DNA of 64,000 nt from CBDBBY01 sp965205055 (lineage in GTDB: Bacteria; Pseudomonadota; Alphaproteobacteria; Rhodobacterales; Rhodobacteraceae): positions 2,666,001 to 2,730,000 of the forward strand of contig OZ242030.1 of NCBI GenBank assembly GCA_965205055.1, read 5' to 3'. Positions 43,546 through 51,295 of this stretch are shown in pieces. The notes below the pieces were generated by a model. It had not been told where the DNA came from. It worked only from the letters and a program-made list of their open reading frames with translations, and searched no databases. The position numbers and the translations under genes are program-made. The first letter of the stretch is position 1. The number at the start of each line of letters is the position of its first letter.

Positions 43546-44436
43546 GACAAAATCTCAGGCACATTTTCAAAGATGTCGCATGCATGAAAGTAGTAGACAA
43601 CAATCACATAAGCCGCAGCAGTCATTTTCGGTTGCTCATCGCCGCGAACGGCCGCTATCAATCGCCCAAGTATCTCATCCGGATTATATCCCAAGTCCTT
43701 GAGCTGTAGATACTTTGCGCGCATCTCGGATTGCAACACAGATGCATTTGCAGGGTTGCTCATTCCTCGGATATAGCGATCTACTATGCCCAAGTTCGCA
43801 TAGCGCGCCACAGATCGAATTTGGCATCCGGGCTAAGTTGGTTGTAATCGAGCTTGTCTGCGTCGGGAATTTCACCAAAGTCGCTCAAGTCAACAATGTG
43901 GCGCTTTTCTTTTATTATACGGTTGAGCAATGGACGGATATGCTCCATTCCAACATCTCTGAAATTAAGGCAAGCATTGGGATAAATGTCCAACATTTTC
44001 TGCATATTCAACTTGTCATGCAACTCATTCTTAAGAAACTGCCTAGTTGCGGTCGAGATCTTGATGCCAAGGTAAGCCACCCGCAATTTTTCCAGACAAT
44101 CGCTACCTTTGGCCGTTATGCCCTGTTGTGAACAAACACCCATTCCTTAAGGTTGGGCCAATATTCCAGAACCTCTGGGAATGAGCTTTCGATTTTCGCG
44201 ACCGCATTTTTTGCGAAAGTTTGGGGCGATTCCGGTGCATAACACTGGTAAACCGTTTCAATGGATACGCGCCTCCCGTCGCTTTTCTTATCACCTTGTT
44301 TACCGCCTGTTTTGATTTGCTCAAAATCGTTGCCCAAAACGCAATAAGCCAGTTTGGCGAACCAAGCTTCAAATTCGGTTTGATTACAGGTATCAAACAT
44401 GCGGTCAAAATAGTCGTTAAAATCTGACTTATGCAT
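43539..44436 (-). pseudogene. ABC-three-component effector gene, broken by two frameshifts
   Basis: Three consecutive frames together give one protein of about 298 residues. Frame A (44436 to 44116) reads MHKSDFNDYFDRMFDTC...LKEWVFVHN and contains GGKQGDKKSDGR and VYQCYAPES, as in the nuclease-like N-terminal domains of ABC-3C effectors. Frame B continues from about 44125 as QQGITAKGSDCLEKLRVAYL and runs to FDLWRAM near 43800. Frame C continues YANLGIVDRYIRG to the stop at 43539, which overlaps the MC6 start as an intact gene would. Each junction needs a one- or two-base indel. Either the effector is dead while the other two genes are intact, or there are two sequencing errors. Confidence 0.72.
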
Positions 44437-44888
44437 TGTCTGTTGCTACCGCCCGCAAGATACAAGATGTGGTGCCAAGCAGATTTAGAGCACCTTTCTT
44501 CGTTATGCTGCAACAAAACTGCGTTGGCAAGGCTCAAAACTGTCGAAAGGTCTTCCAAGGGGCCAAACTTTCAGTTCAAGCCACGGCACTCGAGGGCTTG
44601 TGATATCGGCAAGCTATCGACTCTCGCCCAAACTGCGGCGTCCTCTGCTTGCTTCAATCGAAATTTGCCGTGTGCGATCTCGTCAGTGGGCCTGATCTTG
44701 CTGCAGGAGTGTGTTCGTGTGGACCGGCGTGCAAAAGTGATCCCTTGAATATGCGTTCAATCGTTCTTCCGACGATTTCGGAAGAACGAGGCTGCGTCGT
44801 GGGGGCGTCCATGCACAATTACATTGGTTGTTGATCCTGGACGCGGCTGCTAATTCGGGATGTCGCGATCCCAAAGGTTTGAAAGAAG
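44437..44888. other. divergent gap between the ABC-3C operon and the alpha-hydroxy-acid dehydrogenase gene
   Basis: 452 bases with no recognisable gene; only short unconvincing frames occur. It should carry promoters in both directions. The one clear structure is the perfect 12-bp inverted repeat at 44761-44789. Confidence 0.6.
44761..44789. promoter_or_regulatory. perfect 12-bp inverted repeat upstream of the FMN dehydrogenase gene
   Basis: TCGTTCTTCCGA (44761-44772) and its exact complement TCGGAAGAACGA (44778-44789) flank a 5-base centre. It lies 99 bases before the dehydrogenase start. No U-run follows on either strand, so an operator is more likely than a terminator. No regulator gene is adjacent, so the binding protein is unknown. 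Confidence 0.45.
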
Positions 44889-46052
44889 ATGACAGCCGTC
44901 ACCTGCATTGAGGACCTCAAGCAGATTTATTCTCGCCGGGTCCCCCGCATGTTCTTCGATTACACGGAATCCGGGAGCTGGACCGAACAGACGTTCAAGG
45001 AAAACACCGATGACTTCTCGCGGGTGAGGCTGCGCCAGAAGGTCGCGGTCGACATGTCGAACCGCTCTATCGCCGCGAAGATCATCGGCATGGATGCCGC
45101 GATGCCGGTGGCGCTGGCGCCGGTGGGAATGCTCGGAATGCAGTCGGCGGACGGCGAAATCAAGGCCGCGCGGGCCGCGAAGCGCTTCGGCGTTCCGTTC
45201 ACGCTGTCCACCATGTCCGTTTGCTCGATAGAGGATGTGGCGCAGCACGCGGGAAAGGGTTTCTGGTTTCAGCTCTATGTGATGCGGGACAAGGAATTCG
45301 TTCAAAGCCTCATTCAGCGCGCCAAGGATGCGGAATGCTCGGCGCTGGTGCTTACACTCGATCTCCAAATTCTGGGGCAAAGGCACAAGGATCTGAAGAA
45401 CGGCCTTTCCGTGCCGCCCCGCCTGACCATCGGAACGCTGGCGAACCTTGCGACCAAAATCCGCTGGGCGGCGGGCATGGCCGGCACGAAGCGGCGGAAA
45501 TTCGGAAACATAGTAGGCCATGTCAAGGCGGTAACCGATACGAGATCGCTGATGGAATGGACCAAGGAGCAGTTCGACCCGGCATTGGATTGGAGCCAAG
45601 TGGAAGAGATCAAAAAGCTTTGGGGCGGGCCGCTGATCCTCAAGGGCATCTTGGATGTCGAAGATGCGCGAAGGGCGGCGGGCTACGGGGCCGACGCCAT
45701 CATCGTCTCCAATCATGGCGGGCGACAGCTCGACGGCGCACTTTCTTCAATCAGAACTTTGCCGTCGATCGTCGATGCCGTCGGCGAGCAGATCGAAGTG
45801 CATTTGGATTCCGGAATCCGGTCTGGCCAGCATGTGCTCAAGGCGCTCGCGCTGGGCGCGACGAGCACATACATCGGCCGAGCATTCGTCTACGGGCTTG
45901 GCGCATCGGGCGAAGAGGGAGTTTTCAGGGCGCTCGAGATCATCGGCAAGGAGCTCGATACGACAATGGCGCTTTGCGGAGAAAGGGACGTCCGGAATCT
46001 GCGGCGCGAGAACGTCTTGCTTCCGGCGGATTTCGCTACCGAATGGACCTGA
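44889..46052 (+). CDS. FMN-dependent alpha-hydroxy-acid dehydrogenase (L-lactate dehydrogenase/glycolate oxidase family)
   Basis: A 387-residue FMN TIM-barrel enzyme. Landmarks are PRMFFDYTESGSWTEQTFKEN near the start, PVALAPVGMLGMQ, the FMN-binding LDLQILGQRHKDLKNG, LILKGILDVEDA and the catalytic histidine in VSNHGGRQLDGA. It oxidises an L-2-hydroxy acid, probably L-lactate or glycolate, to the keto acid and passes electrons to the respiratory chain or oxygen. Substrate choice in this family depends on a few residues that cannot be settled by eye. GAAAGAAG precedes the ATG. Confidence 0.9.
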   Translation: MTAVTCIEDLKQIYSRRVPRMFFDYTESGSWTEQTFKENTDDFSRVRLRQKVAVDMSNRSIAAKIIGMDAAMPVALAPVGMLGMQSADGEIKAARAAKRFGVPFTLSTMSVCSIEDVAQHAGKGFWFQLYVMRDKEFVQSLIQRAKDAECSALVLTLDLQILGQRHKDLKNGLSVPPRLTIGTLANLATKIRWAAGMAGTKRRKFGNIVGHVKAVTDTRSLMEWTKEQFDPALDWSQVEEIKKLWGGPLILKGILDVEDARRAAGYGADAIIVSNHGGRQLDGALSSIRTLPSIVDAVGEQIEVHLDSGIRSGQHVLKALALGATSTYIGRAFVYGLGASGEEGVFRALEIIGKELDTTMALCGERDVRNLRRENVLLPADFATEWT

Positions 46053-46179
46053 GATGCGGGAAGCTTGCGGCGGCATGTCATATTTCTTTGCATTCGGCGG
46101 CAATCCCGCGTAAACGCCATTCGATTTGCAGGCATGCACCCTTGGAGGATGCCTGCGGGATGAAATCAGGAGCAAGCGG

Positions 46180-46821
46180 ATGGCAAGCGGAATACCGGAT
46201 CTTGCGGCCGAGCTGCGCACGGGGACGGGCAAGGGGGCCGCTCGGCAAGCAAGGCGCAACGGCTATGTGCCGGGGATCGTATACGGGGGCGGCGAGAAGC
46301 CGGTCCCGCTGAATCTCAAAATGAACGAGTTGCACAAGCGGCTGAAGGCCGGCCGCTTCCTGTCGACACTCTTCAACTTGAAAGTGGACGGCATGAACGA
46401 TGTGCGCGTGATTTGCCGGTCGGTCCAGCGGGACGTCGTTAAGGACCTGCCGAGCCATGTGGACTTCATGCGGCTCAATCGAACCAGCGAGATCAATTTG
46501 TTCATTCCCGTCAAGTTCGTCAACGACGAGCTTTCGCCGGGCTTGAAGCGCGGCGGCGTGCTCACCGTCGTCCGCGGCGAAGTCGAACTGATCGTGACGG
46601 CGGGCAACATCCCTGAGGAAATTACCGGCGACCTTACAGGCCTGAATGTCGGGGACATCCTCACGATATCCGACATCAAGCTCCCGAAAGGCGTTCGTCC
46701 AAAGATCGCCGACCGGGATTTCGTCATCGCGAACATTTCAGCCCCGTCCGGCCTCCGTTCCGCCGATCAAGCGGAAACCGAAGAGAAGGCTGAATCCGAC
46801 GACGAAGCCGCTGCCGACTGA
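46180..46821 (+). CDS. rplY: 50S ribosomal protein L25/general stress protein Ctc
   Basis: A 213-residue L25 of the long CTC type. A 5S-rRNA-binding N-terminal domain (LRTGTGKGAARQARRNGYVPGIVYGGG) is followed by a beta-rich C-terminal domain and an acidic tail (EEKAESDDEAAAD). The ATG at 46180 is preceded by CAGGAGCAAGCGG. The pth gene follows 128 bases downstream. The rplY-pth pair normally precedes ychF in alphaproteobacteria; here ychF is 21 kb to the left in the opposite orientation. Confidence 0.95.
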   Translation: MASGIPDLAAELRTGTGKGAARQARRNGYVPGIVYGGGEKPVPLNLKMNELHKRLKAGRFLSTLFNLKVDGMNDVRVICRSVQRDVVKDLPSHVDFMRLNRTSEINLFIPVKFVNDELSPGLKRGGVLTVVRGEVELIVTAGNIPEEITGDLTGLNVGDILTISDIKLPKGVRPKIADRDFVIANISAPSGLRSADQAETEEKAESDDEAAAD

Positions 46822-46949
46822 ACAAGACGCATGCCGGCGGTCGGTACGGCACTCGGGGAAATCGTCGATATCCTGCGCATCGGATTTTGCGGGTGCGCCT
46901 GTCGGCGCGAGCGCCCGTTGAAACAAGGGGATTGCCCTGAGGCGAACAA

Positions 46950-47642
46950 TTGAAACTGTTTGTAGGCCTCGGAAATCCGGGCGCAAAATATGCGGGAAAC
47001 CGCCACAATGTCGGATACCGCGCAGTGGAGAAGATCGCGGAGGACCGCGGTTTCGGACGTTGGCGGACGAAGTTTCAGGGCTTGTTTTCGGAAGGCCGGC
47101 TCGGAAGCGCGCGCGTCGGCCTTCTGAAGCCCGAGACCTTCATGAACAATTCCGGTCAATCGGTCGGGGAAGCGGCGCGGTATTTCAAGCTCGACTGCAG
47201 CGATGTCATCGTCATCCACGACGAGATCGATCTTCCGCCCGGCAAAATGAAGGCGAAGGCCGGCGGCGGAAGCGGCGGCCACAACGGATTGAAATCGGTT
47301 CAGCGGCATGTCGGCGGAGAATTTCTGCGCGTGAGGATCGGCGTCGGACATCCGGGCCGCAAGGATCTGGTGATTCCGCACGTTTTGAAAGACTTCTCGA
47401 AAGGCGAGTTGGAGTGGCTTGATTCCGCGCTGGACAGCGTCAGCCGAGGAGCGGAACTGCTGGCGGCGGACGAGCTGCAAAAATTTCAACAGCTGATTTC
47501 GCAAAAAACGCTTGCTCCGAAGACGCCTTCCCCCCAAGATGTCAGCATGCAAAGCGAAGCCATGCAGCAGCTAAGGGCCGACAGCGGAAACCGCTCGGAC
47601 GGCGGCGTTTTCGAGAGACTGAAATCTTGGATTCGCGGCTGA
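46950..47642 (+). CDS. pth: peptidyl-tRNA hydrolase
   Basis: A 230-residue Pth that releases tRNA from drop-off peptidyl-tRNA. Active-site features are VGLGNPGAKYAGNRHNVGY with the catalytic His, LLKPETFMNNSGQSV, and VIHDEIDLPPGKMKAKAGGGSGGHNGLKS. The start is a TTG directly before KLFVGLGNPG, with TGAGG 7 bases upstream, and no ATG can replace it. The C terminus is longer than the E. coli enzyme and ends in a basic stretch (FERLKSWIRG), common in alphaproteobacteria. Confidence 0.95.
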   Translation: MKLFVGLGNPGAKYAGNRHNVGYRAVEKIAEDRGFGRWRTKFQGLFSEGRLGSARVGLLKPETFMNNSGQSVGEAARYFKLDCSDVIVIHDEIDLPPGKMKAKAGGGSGGHNGLKSVQRHVGGEFLRVRIGVGHPGRKDLVIPHVLKDFSKGELEWLDSALDSVSRGAELLAADELQKFQQLISQKTLAPKTPSPQDVSMQSEAMQQLRADSGNRSDGGVFERLKSWIRG

Positions 47643-47788
47643 ACTCGCGATCGATTCCGATGCAAGTCGGAAAATCGACAGCGAGGCGCTCCTCGGATTT
47701 CAGCCCAGCCGACGAACTTGTCCGATTTCGCCTCACGACGGGAATCATGGTTCAATCGCGTTGAAATGGCTTGCGCCCGGAGGAAATG

Positions 47789-48172
47789 ATGTCGCTTGAA
47801 ATTGAACCTTCAGTAAACGTTCTCGGCGGCGAGCTTCAGACATGCTCGGGGGATCCGCTGACGGGATTCTTCCGGAACGGGTGTTGCGACACCGGCCCGC
47901 TGGACCGCGGCAGCCATACGGTATGCGCGATCATGACCGAGGAATTCCTGGCGTATTCGAAGTATGTCGGCAACGACCTGACCACGCGACAGGAGGAATA
48001 CGGCTTTCCCGGACTCAAGGAAGGCGACCAATGGTGCTTGTGCGCCGCGCGCTTTCTGCAAGCCAGCGAAGAAGGAGCCGCGCCGAAAATCCGGTTGGAA
48101 TCCACCCACGCGAAGGCTCTTGAAGTCGTTCCCCTCGAAGTGCTGAAAAGGCACGCCATCGATTTGCAATGA
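47789..48172 (+). CDS. DUF2237 family protein
   Basis: A 127-residue protein containing NVLGGELQTCSGDPLTGFFRNGCCDTGPLDRGSHTVCA and LKEGDQWCLCAARF, the conserved cysteine-rich core of DUF2237. No enzymatic function is known for the family. GGAGG at 47779-47783 supports the ATG at 47789; an adjacent ATG at 47786 is the alternative. It follows pth by about 146 bases and is convergent with trpB. Confidence 0.88.
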   Translation: MSLEIEPSVNVLGGELQTCSGDPLTGFFRNGCCDTGPLDRGSHTVCAIMTEEFLAYSKYVGNDLTTRQEEYGFPGLKEGDQWCLCAARFLQASEEGAAPKIRLESTHAKALEVVPLEVLKRHAIDLQ

Positions 48173-48359
48173 AGATGGAAGACGCCCGACTCAGCCGAAC
48201 CGACCCTTTCGAGCCCCGCCGAATCTTTGCCAATTCGATCTGAAGATCTGCTCGCGCTTCAAGACGAAACGCAGTCGGGCTTGCGGTTGGCAAACCATGC
48301 GATTTGAAGAAAATTGAGGCCTATTCCAATTTTCCGGTCAAACCGTTCAACCGGATGAT

Positions 48360-49592
48360 TCAGCCGCTTTCGTTCAACTCGATGCCGAATGATTTCGCCA
48401 CCGTGAAGATATCTTTGTCCCCTCGGCCGCACATGTTCATGCAAATGATGTGATCGCGCGGAAGATCGCCCGCGATCTTCGCGACATGGGCCAACGCATG
48501 GGACGGCTCCAAGGCCGGAATGATCCCTTCAAGCTCGCAGCAGATCTTGAATGCGTCGAGCGCTTCTGCATCCGTTATCGCAACGTATTCGGCCCGGCCG
48601 GTCTCGTGCAGCCAGGAATGCTCCGGACCGATGCCGGGATAGTCGAGGCCGGCGGATATCGAAAAACCTTCCAAGATTTGTCCGTCCCCGTCCTGGAGGA
48701 GATAGGTCCGGTTTCCATGCAAGACGCCGGGTCTGCCGCCGGTCAAAGACGCGCAGTGCTCCATTTTTGAATTGACGCCCTTTCCGCCGGCCTCCACCCC
48801 GATGATTCGAACATCGGCATCGTCCAAGAAAGGATAAAACAAGCCCATCGCGTTGGAGCCGCCGCCGATCGCCGCGATGAGCGTGTTCGGCAGCCGATCT
48901 TCGGCCTCGAGCATCTGCTGCTTCGCCTCTTTGCCGATGATGGATTGGAAGTCGCGAACCATCGCCGGATAGGGATGCGGGCCGGCGACCGTTCCGATGC
49001 AGTAGAACGTGTCGCGCACGTTCGTGACCCAGTCCCTCAAGGCATCGTTCATCGCGTCCTTCAGCGTTCCCCTGCCGGACGTGACCGGAACGACATCCGC
49101 TCCCAGCAATTTCATCCGGAACACGTTGGGCGCCTGGCGCTCCACATCGTGCACGCCCATGTATACGATGCATTCCAGTCCGAACCGGGCGCAAACCGTG
49201 GCCGTTGCGACGCCGTGCTGCCCGGCGCCGGTCTCGGCGATTATCCGGGTTTTCCCCATTCGGCGGGCCAGAAGGATCTGGCCGAGCACGTTGTTGATCT
49301 TGTGCGCTCCCGTATGGTTCAGCTCGTCCCGTTTCATGTACACTTTCGCGCCGCCGAAATGCTCGGTAAGCCTCTCGGAAAAGTAAAGCGGCGAAGGACG
49401 GCCCACATAGTGTTTCCAAAGATCGTCCATTTCGGACCAGAAGCCGGCCTCCGATTTCGCTTTGGCGTATTCGGCTTCCAGATCCAGAATCAAGGGCATC
49501 AGCGTTTCCGACACGAATCGCCCGCCGAATTTGCCGAAGCAACCCCGTTCGTCAGGCCCCGTCATGAATGAATTCATCAAGTCCGGCTTCAT
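48360..49592 (-). CDS. trpB: tryptophan synthase beta chain
   Basis: A 410-residue PLP enzyme joining indole and serine. The cofactor lysine is in HTGAHKINNVLGQ, the catalytic Glu in AETGAGQHGVA, the PLP phosphate loop in IGGGSNAMG, and the N-terminal FGKFGGRFVSETLM is typical. The start at 49592 lies just inside the end of trpF (TGACATGA), so the two are coupled. TrpA, its obligatory partner, is not downstream; the gene ends against an inferred rearrangement point. Confidence 0.97.
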   Translation of the reverse strand: MKPDLMNSFMTGPDERGCFGKFGGRFVSETLMPLILDLEAEYAKAKSEAGFWSEMDDLWKHYVGRPSPLYFSERLTEHFGGAKVYMKRDELNHTGAHKINNVLGQILLARRMGKTRIIAETGAGQHGVATATVCARFGLECIVYMGVHDVERQAPNVFRMKLLGADVVPVTSGRGTLKDAMNDALRDWVTNVRDTFYCIGTVAGPHPYPAMVRDFQSIIGKEAKQQMLEAEDRLPNTLIAAIGGGSNAMGLFYPFLDDADVRIIGVEAGGKGVNSKMEHCASLTGGRPGVLHGNRTYLLQDGDGQILEGFSISAGLDYPGIGPEHSWLHETGRAEYVAITDAEALDAFKICCELEGIIPALEPSHALAHVAKIAGDLPRDHIICMNMCGRGDKDIFTVAKSFGIELNESG

Positions 49593-49593
49593 G

Positions 49594-50244
49594 TCATGTC
49601 CTCGCTGCAGCAACGAATTGCCTGATTTTCTCCGCGGATTTCCGGCCGGGCGCAACCTCCACGCCGGTCGAGACGTCCACTCGCTGAGCGTTGGTCAGTC
49701 GTATTGCCTCGGCCACATTGCCGCAATTCAGACCGCCCGCCAGCATCCAAGGGACCGGCCAGTCGAAGTCGGCAATCAACTGCCAATCGAAAGGCACTCC
49801 CAAGCCGCCGGGACGAGTGTCGCCCTCAGCCGGCTTGGCATCGACAAGCAACTGGTCGGAGACGTCGGAGTATCGCTCGATCCTCCCCAAATCCTCTTCG
49901 CTCCGAATGCTGATCGCTTTCATGACCGGCATGCCGAAACGCCTGCGAACTTCCAGAACGCGATCCGGAGTCTCCTCGCCGTGCAGTTGAAGCATGTCAA
50001 CCGGAACAACTTCAACGATACGGTCAAGCACGGCGTCTGAAGCATCGACAGTCAACGCGACTCGCTTCAGACGGTCCGAAGCTCGCACGGCCAAGCCTTG
50101 CGCATCTTCAGGCAGTATATTTCTGGGCGATTTCGGGAAGAACACAAATCCGACGTACGCGGCTCCCGCTTCGGCGGCGGCGTTCAGCGCCGCATCCGTT
50201 GAAATTCCGCATACCTTGACTTGCACTTCCGAGCAGATATTCAT
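49594..50244 (-). CDS. trpF: phosphoribosylanthranilate isomerase
   Basis: A 216-residue TIM barrel. The catalytic Cys is in VKVCGI, YVGFVFFPKSPR follows, the catalytic Asp is in LLVDAKP, and the phosphate-binding LAGGLNCGNVAEAI and GVDVSTGVE-type end (here RVDVSTGVE) are present. It converts phosphoribosylanthranilate to CdRP in tryptophan synthesis. ATG 50244 is preferred to a GTG at 50265 that would overlap the upstream gene. It is translationally linked to trpB. Confidence 0.95.
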   Translation of the reverse strand: MNICSEVQVKVCGISTDAALNAAAEAGAAYVGFVFFPKSPRNILPEDAQGLAVRASDRLKRVALTVDASDAVLDRIVEVVPVDMLQLHGEETPDRVLEVRRRFGMPVMKAISIRSEEDLGRIERYSDVSDQLLVDAKPAEGDTRPGGLGVPFDWQLIADFDWPVPWMLAGGLNCGNVAEAIRLTNAQRVDVSTGVEVAPGRKSAEKIRQFVAAART

Positions 50245-50261
50245 CCGTGATTTCCAGCAGC

Positions 50262-50603
50262 TCACTCGAGCAGCGCGAGTATTTCGTCTTTTTCCTTGGA
50301 ATCGCGTTTCTTCAGGTCTTCGTTTTCCATCGCAAGCTTGGAGACCTCGCGCTTGTTCTTAACAGCCTCGGCCCTGTGGCGATGCTCCCGCATCCACTCC
50401 CAGACGAAACCGATCATCAAGCCGATCAGAATCCCTGCGAAGATCAGGGCGAACGCCGGCACAGCGAACGCCGGAAGCGAAGGGAAGAAGCCTGAAAATT
50501 CCGCCGGAACGATCCGGACGACGACAAGTTCGCGGTTGGCGAGCGCGAACACGATCATGATCACCGCGACCGCAGCAAGCAATGCCAGTTTGAGCGGACG
50601 CAT
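50262..50603 (-). CDS. LapA-domain inner-membrane protein
   Basis: A 113-residue protein with two membrane helices (residues 5-24 and about 45-68) and a charged, helical C-terminal tail (REHRHRAEAVKNKREVSKLAMENEDLKKRD). This is the layout of LapA/YciS-like proteins, which assist lipopolysaccharide assembly control in enterobacteria. The position between ihfB and trpF is standard for alphaproteobacteria. An ATG at 50603 is preferred to a TTG one codon earlier. Confidence 0.85.
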   Translation of the reverse strand: MRPLKLALLAAVAVIMIVFALANRELVVVRIVPAEFSGFFPSLPAFAVPAFALIFAGILIGLMIGFVWEWMREHRHRAEAVKNKREVSKLAMENEDLKKRDSKEKDEILALLE

Positions 50604-50625
50604 CAAAAGACCGCGCTATGTCGCT

Positions 50626-50916
50626 TCAATCGCCGCCTTCGCCATTCAACCTGTCCCGCAATCCTTTGCCAGTCTTGAAAAAGGGAACGTATTTGGGAGG
50701 CACTTTGACCGGCTCCCCGGTTCGCGGGTTGCGCGCGTTGCGAGACTTTCGCAACTTGGCGGAGAACGCTCCGAACCCCCTGATTTCTATCCGGTCGCCG
50801 ACGGACATCGCGTCGGACATCTCGCCGAAAATCGCATCAACAATCGCATGAACTTCCTGTTGACGAAGATCCGGATGGATTTTCAATATCTCCTGTACGA
50901 GTTCGGATCGAACCAT
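50626..50916 (-). CDS. ihfB: integration host factor subunit beta
   Basis: A 96-residue DNA-bending protein of the HU/IHF family. It has VRSELVQEILKIHPDL, GDRIEIRGFGAFSAKLRKSR and the beta-arm ARNPRTGEPVKVPPKYVPFFKTGK, with the intercalating Pro in NPRTG. It pairs with IhfA to bend DNA for recombination and transcription. The ATG at 50916 has GAGGG 7 bases upstream, while a GTG two codons earlier is too close to that site. A hairpin followed by a U-run lies in the leader. Confidence 0.94.
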   Translation of the reverse strand: MVRSELVQEILKIHPDLRQQEVHAIVDAIFGEMSDAMSVGDRIEIRGFGAFSAKLRKSRNARNPRTGEPVKVPPKYVPFFKTGKGLRDRLNGEGGD

Positions 50917-51295
50917 ATCCACGCCCTCATGCTGCCAGTTCAGGTTTTCCTAAAAATGCAAGTTCCGCAACTTGCGCCGTCTCAAGGCACATCCCTTCCC
51001 GCAACCTTCAAAGATCTCCATTCCAAAGGCAGGCAATTCCGCCGCGCTTCGCGCCAAGTCAAGCTTGAACACAGTAATCCATGAGTTCACTTGCATTCAA
51101 GGGATATATGGCATTTTCCGGACAATCCCGAAAGAAGCAGGAAATTTCCGCATAATTTTGGACAATTTTCAACAAATTCACACGTGAACTCATGCGGAAA
51201 ACACAAGCTCCTTCCGTCGATCATGCGGATGGATTCCGACAAACGGGGCGTCGCCGCGAACAACGAGAGCGATCGCGTTTCTGGGGACCCGGCCG
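50917..51295. other. intergenic region between rpsA and ihfB
   Basis: 379 bases with no gene. The part around 51060-51190 is clearly AT-richer than its surroundings and is a likely promoter zone for ihfB. The hairpin at 50952-50975 is the only evident structure. Confidence 0.55.
50952..50975 (-). terminator. intrinsic terminator or attenuator in the ihfB leader
   Basis: GCAAGTT (50958-50964), loop CCGC, AACTTGC (50969-50975) form a perfect 7-bp stem. On the minus strand it is followed by a U5 run (A-run 50952-50956). It lies 320 bases after the rpsA stop and 36 bases before the ihfB start. It may end rpsA read-through or limit ihfB transcription. Confidence 0.55.
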
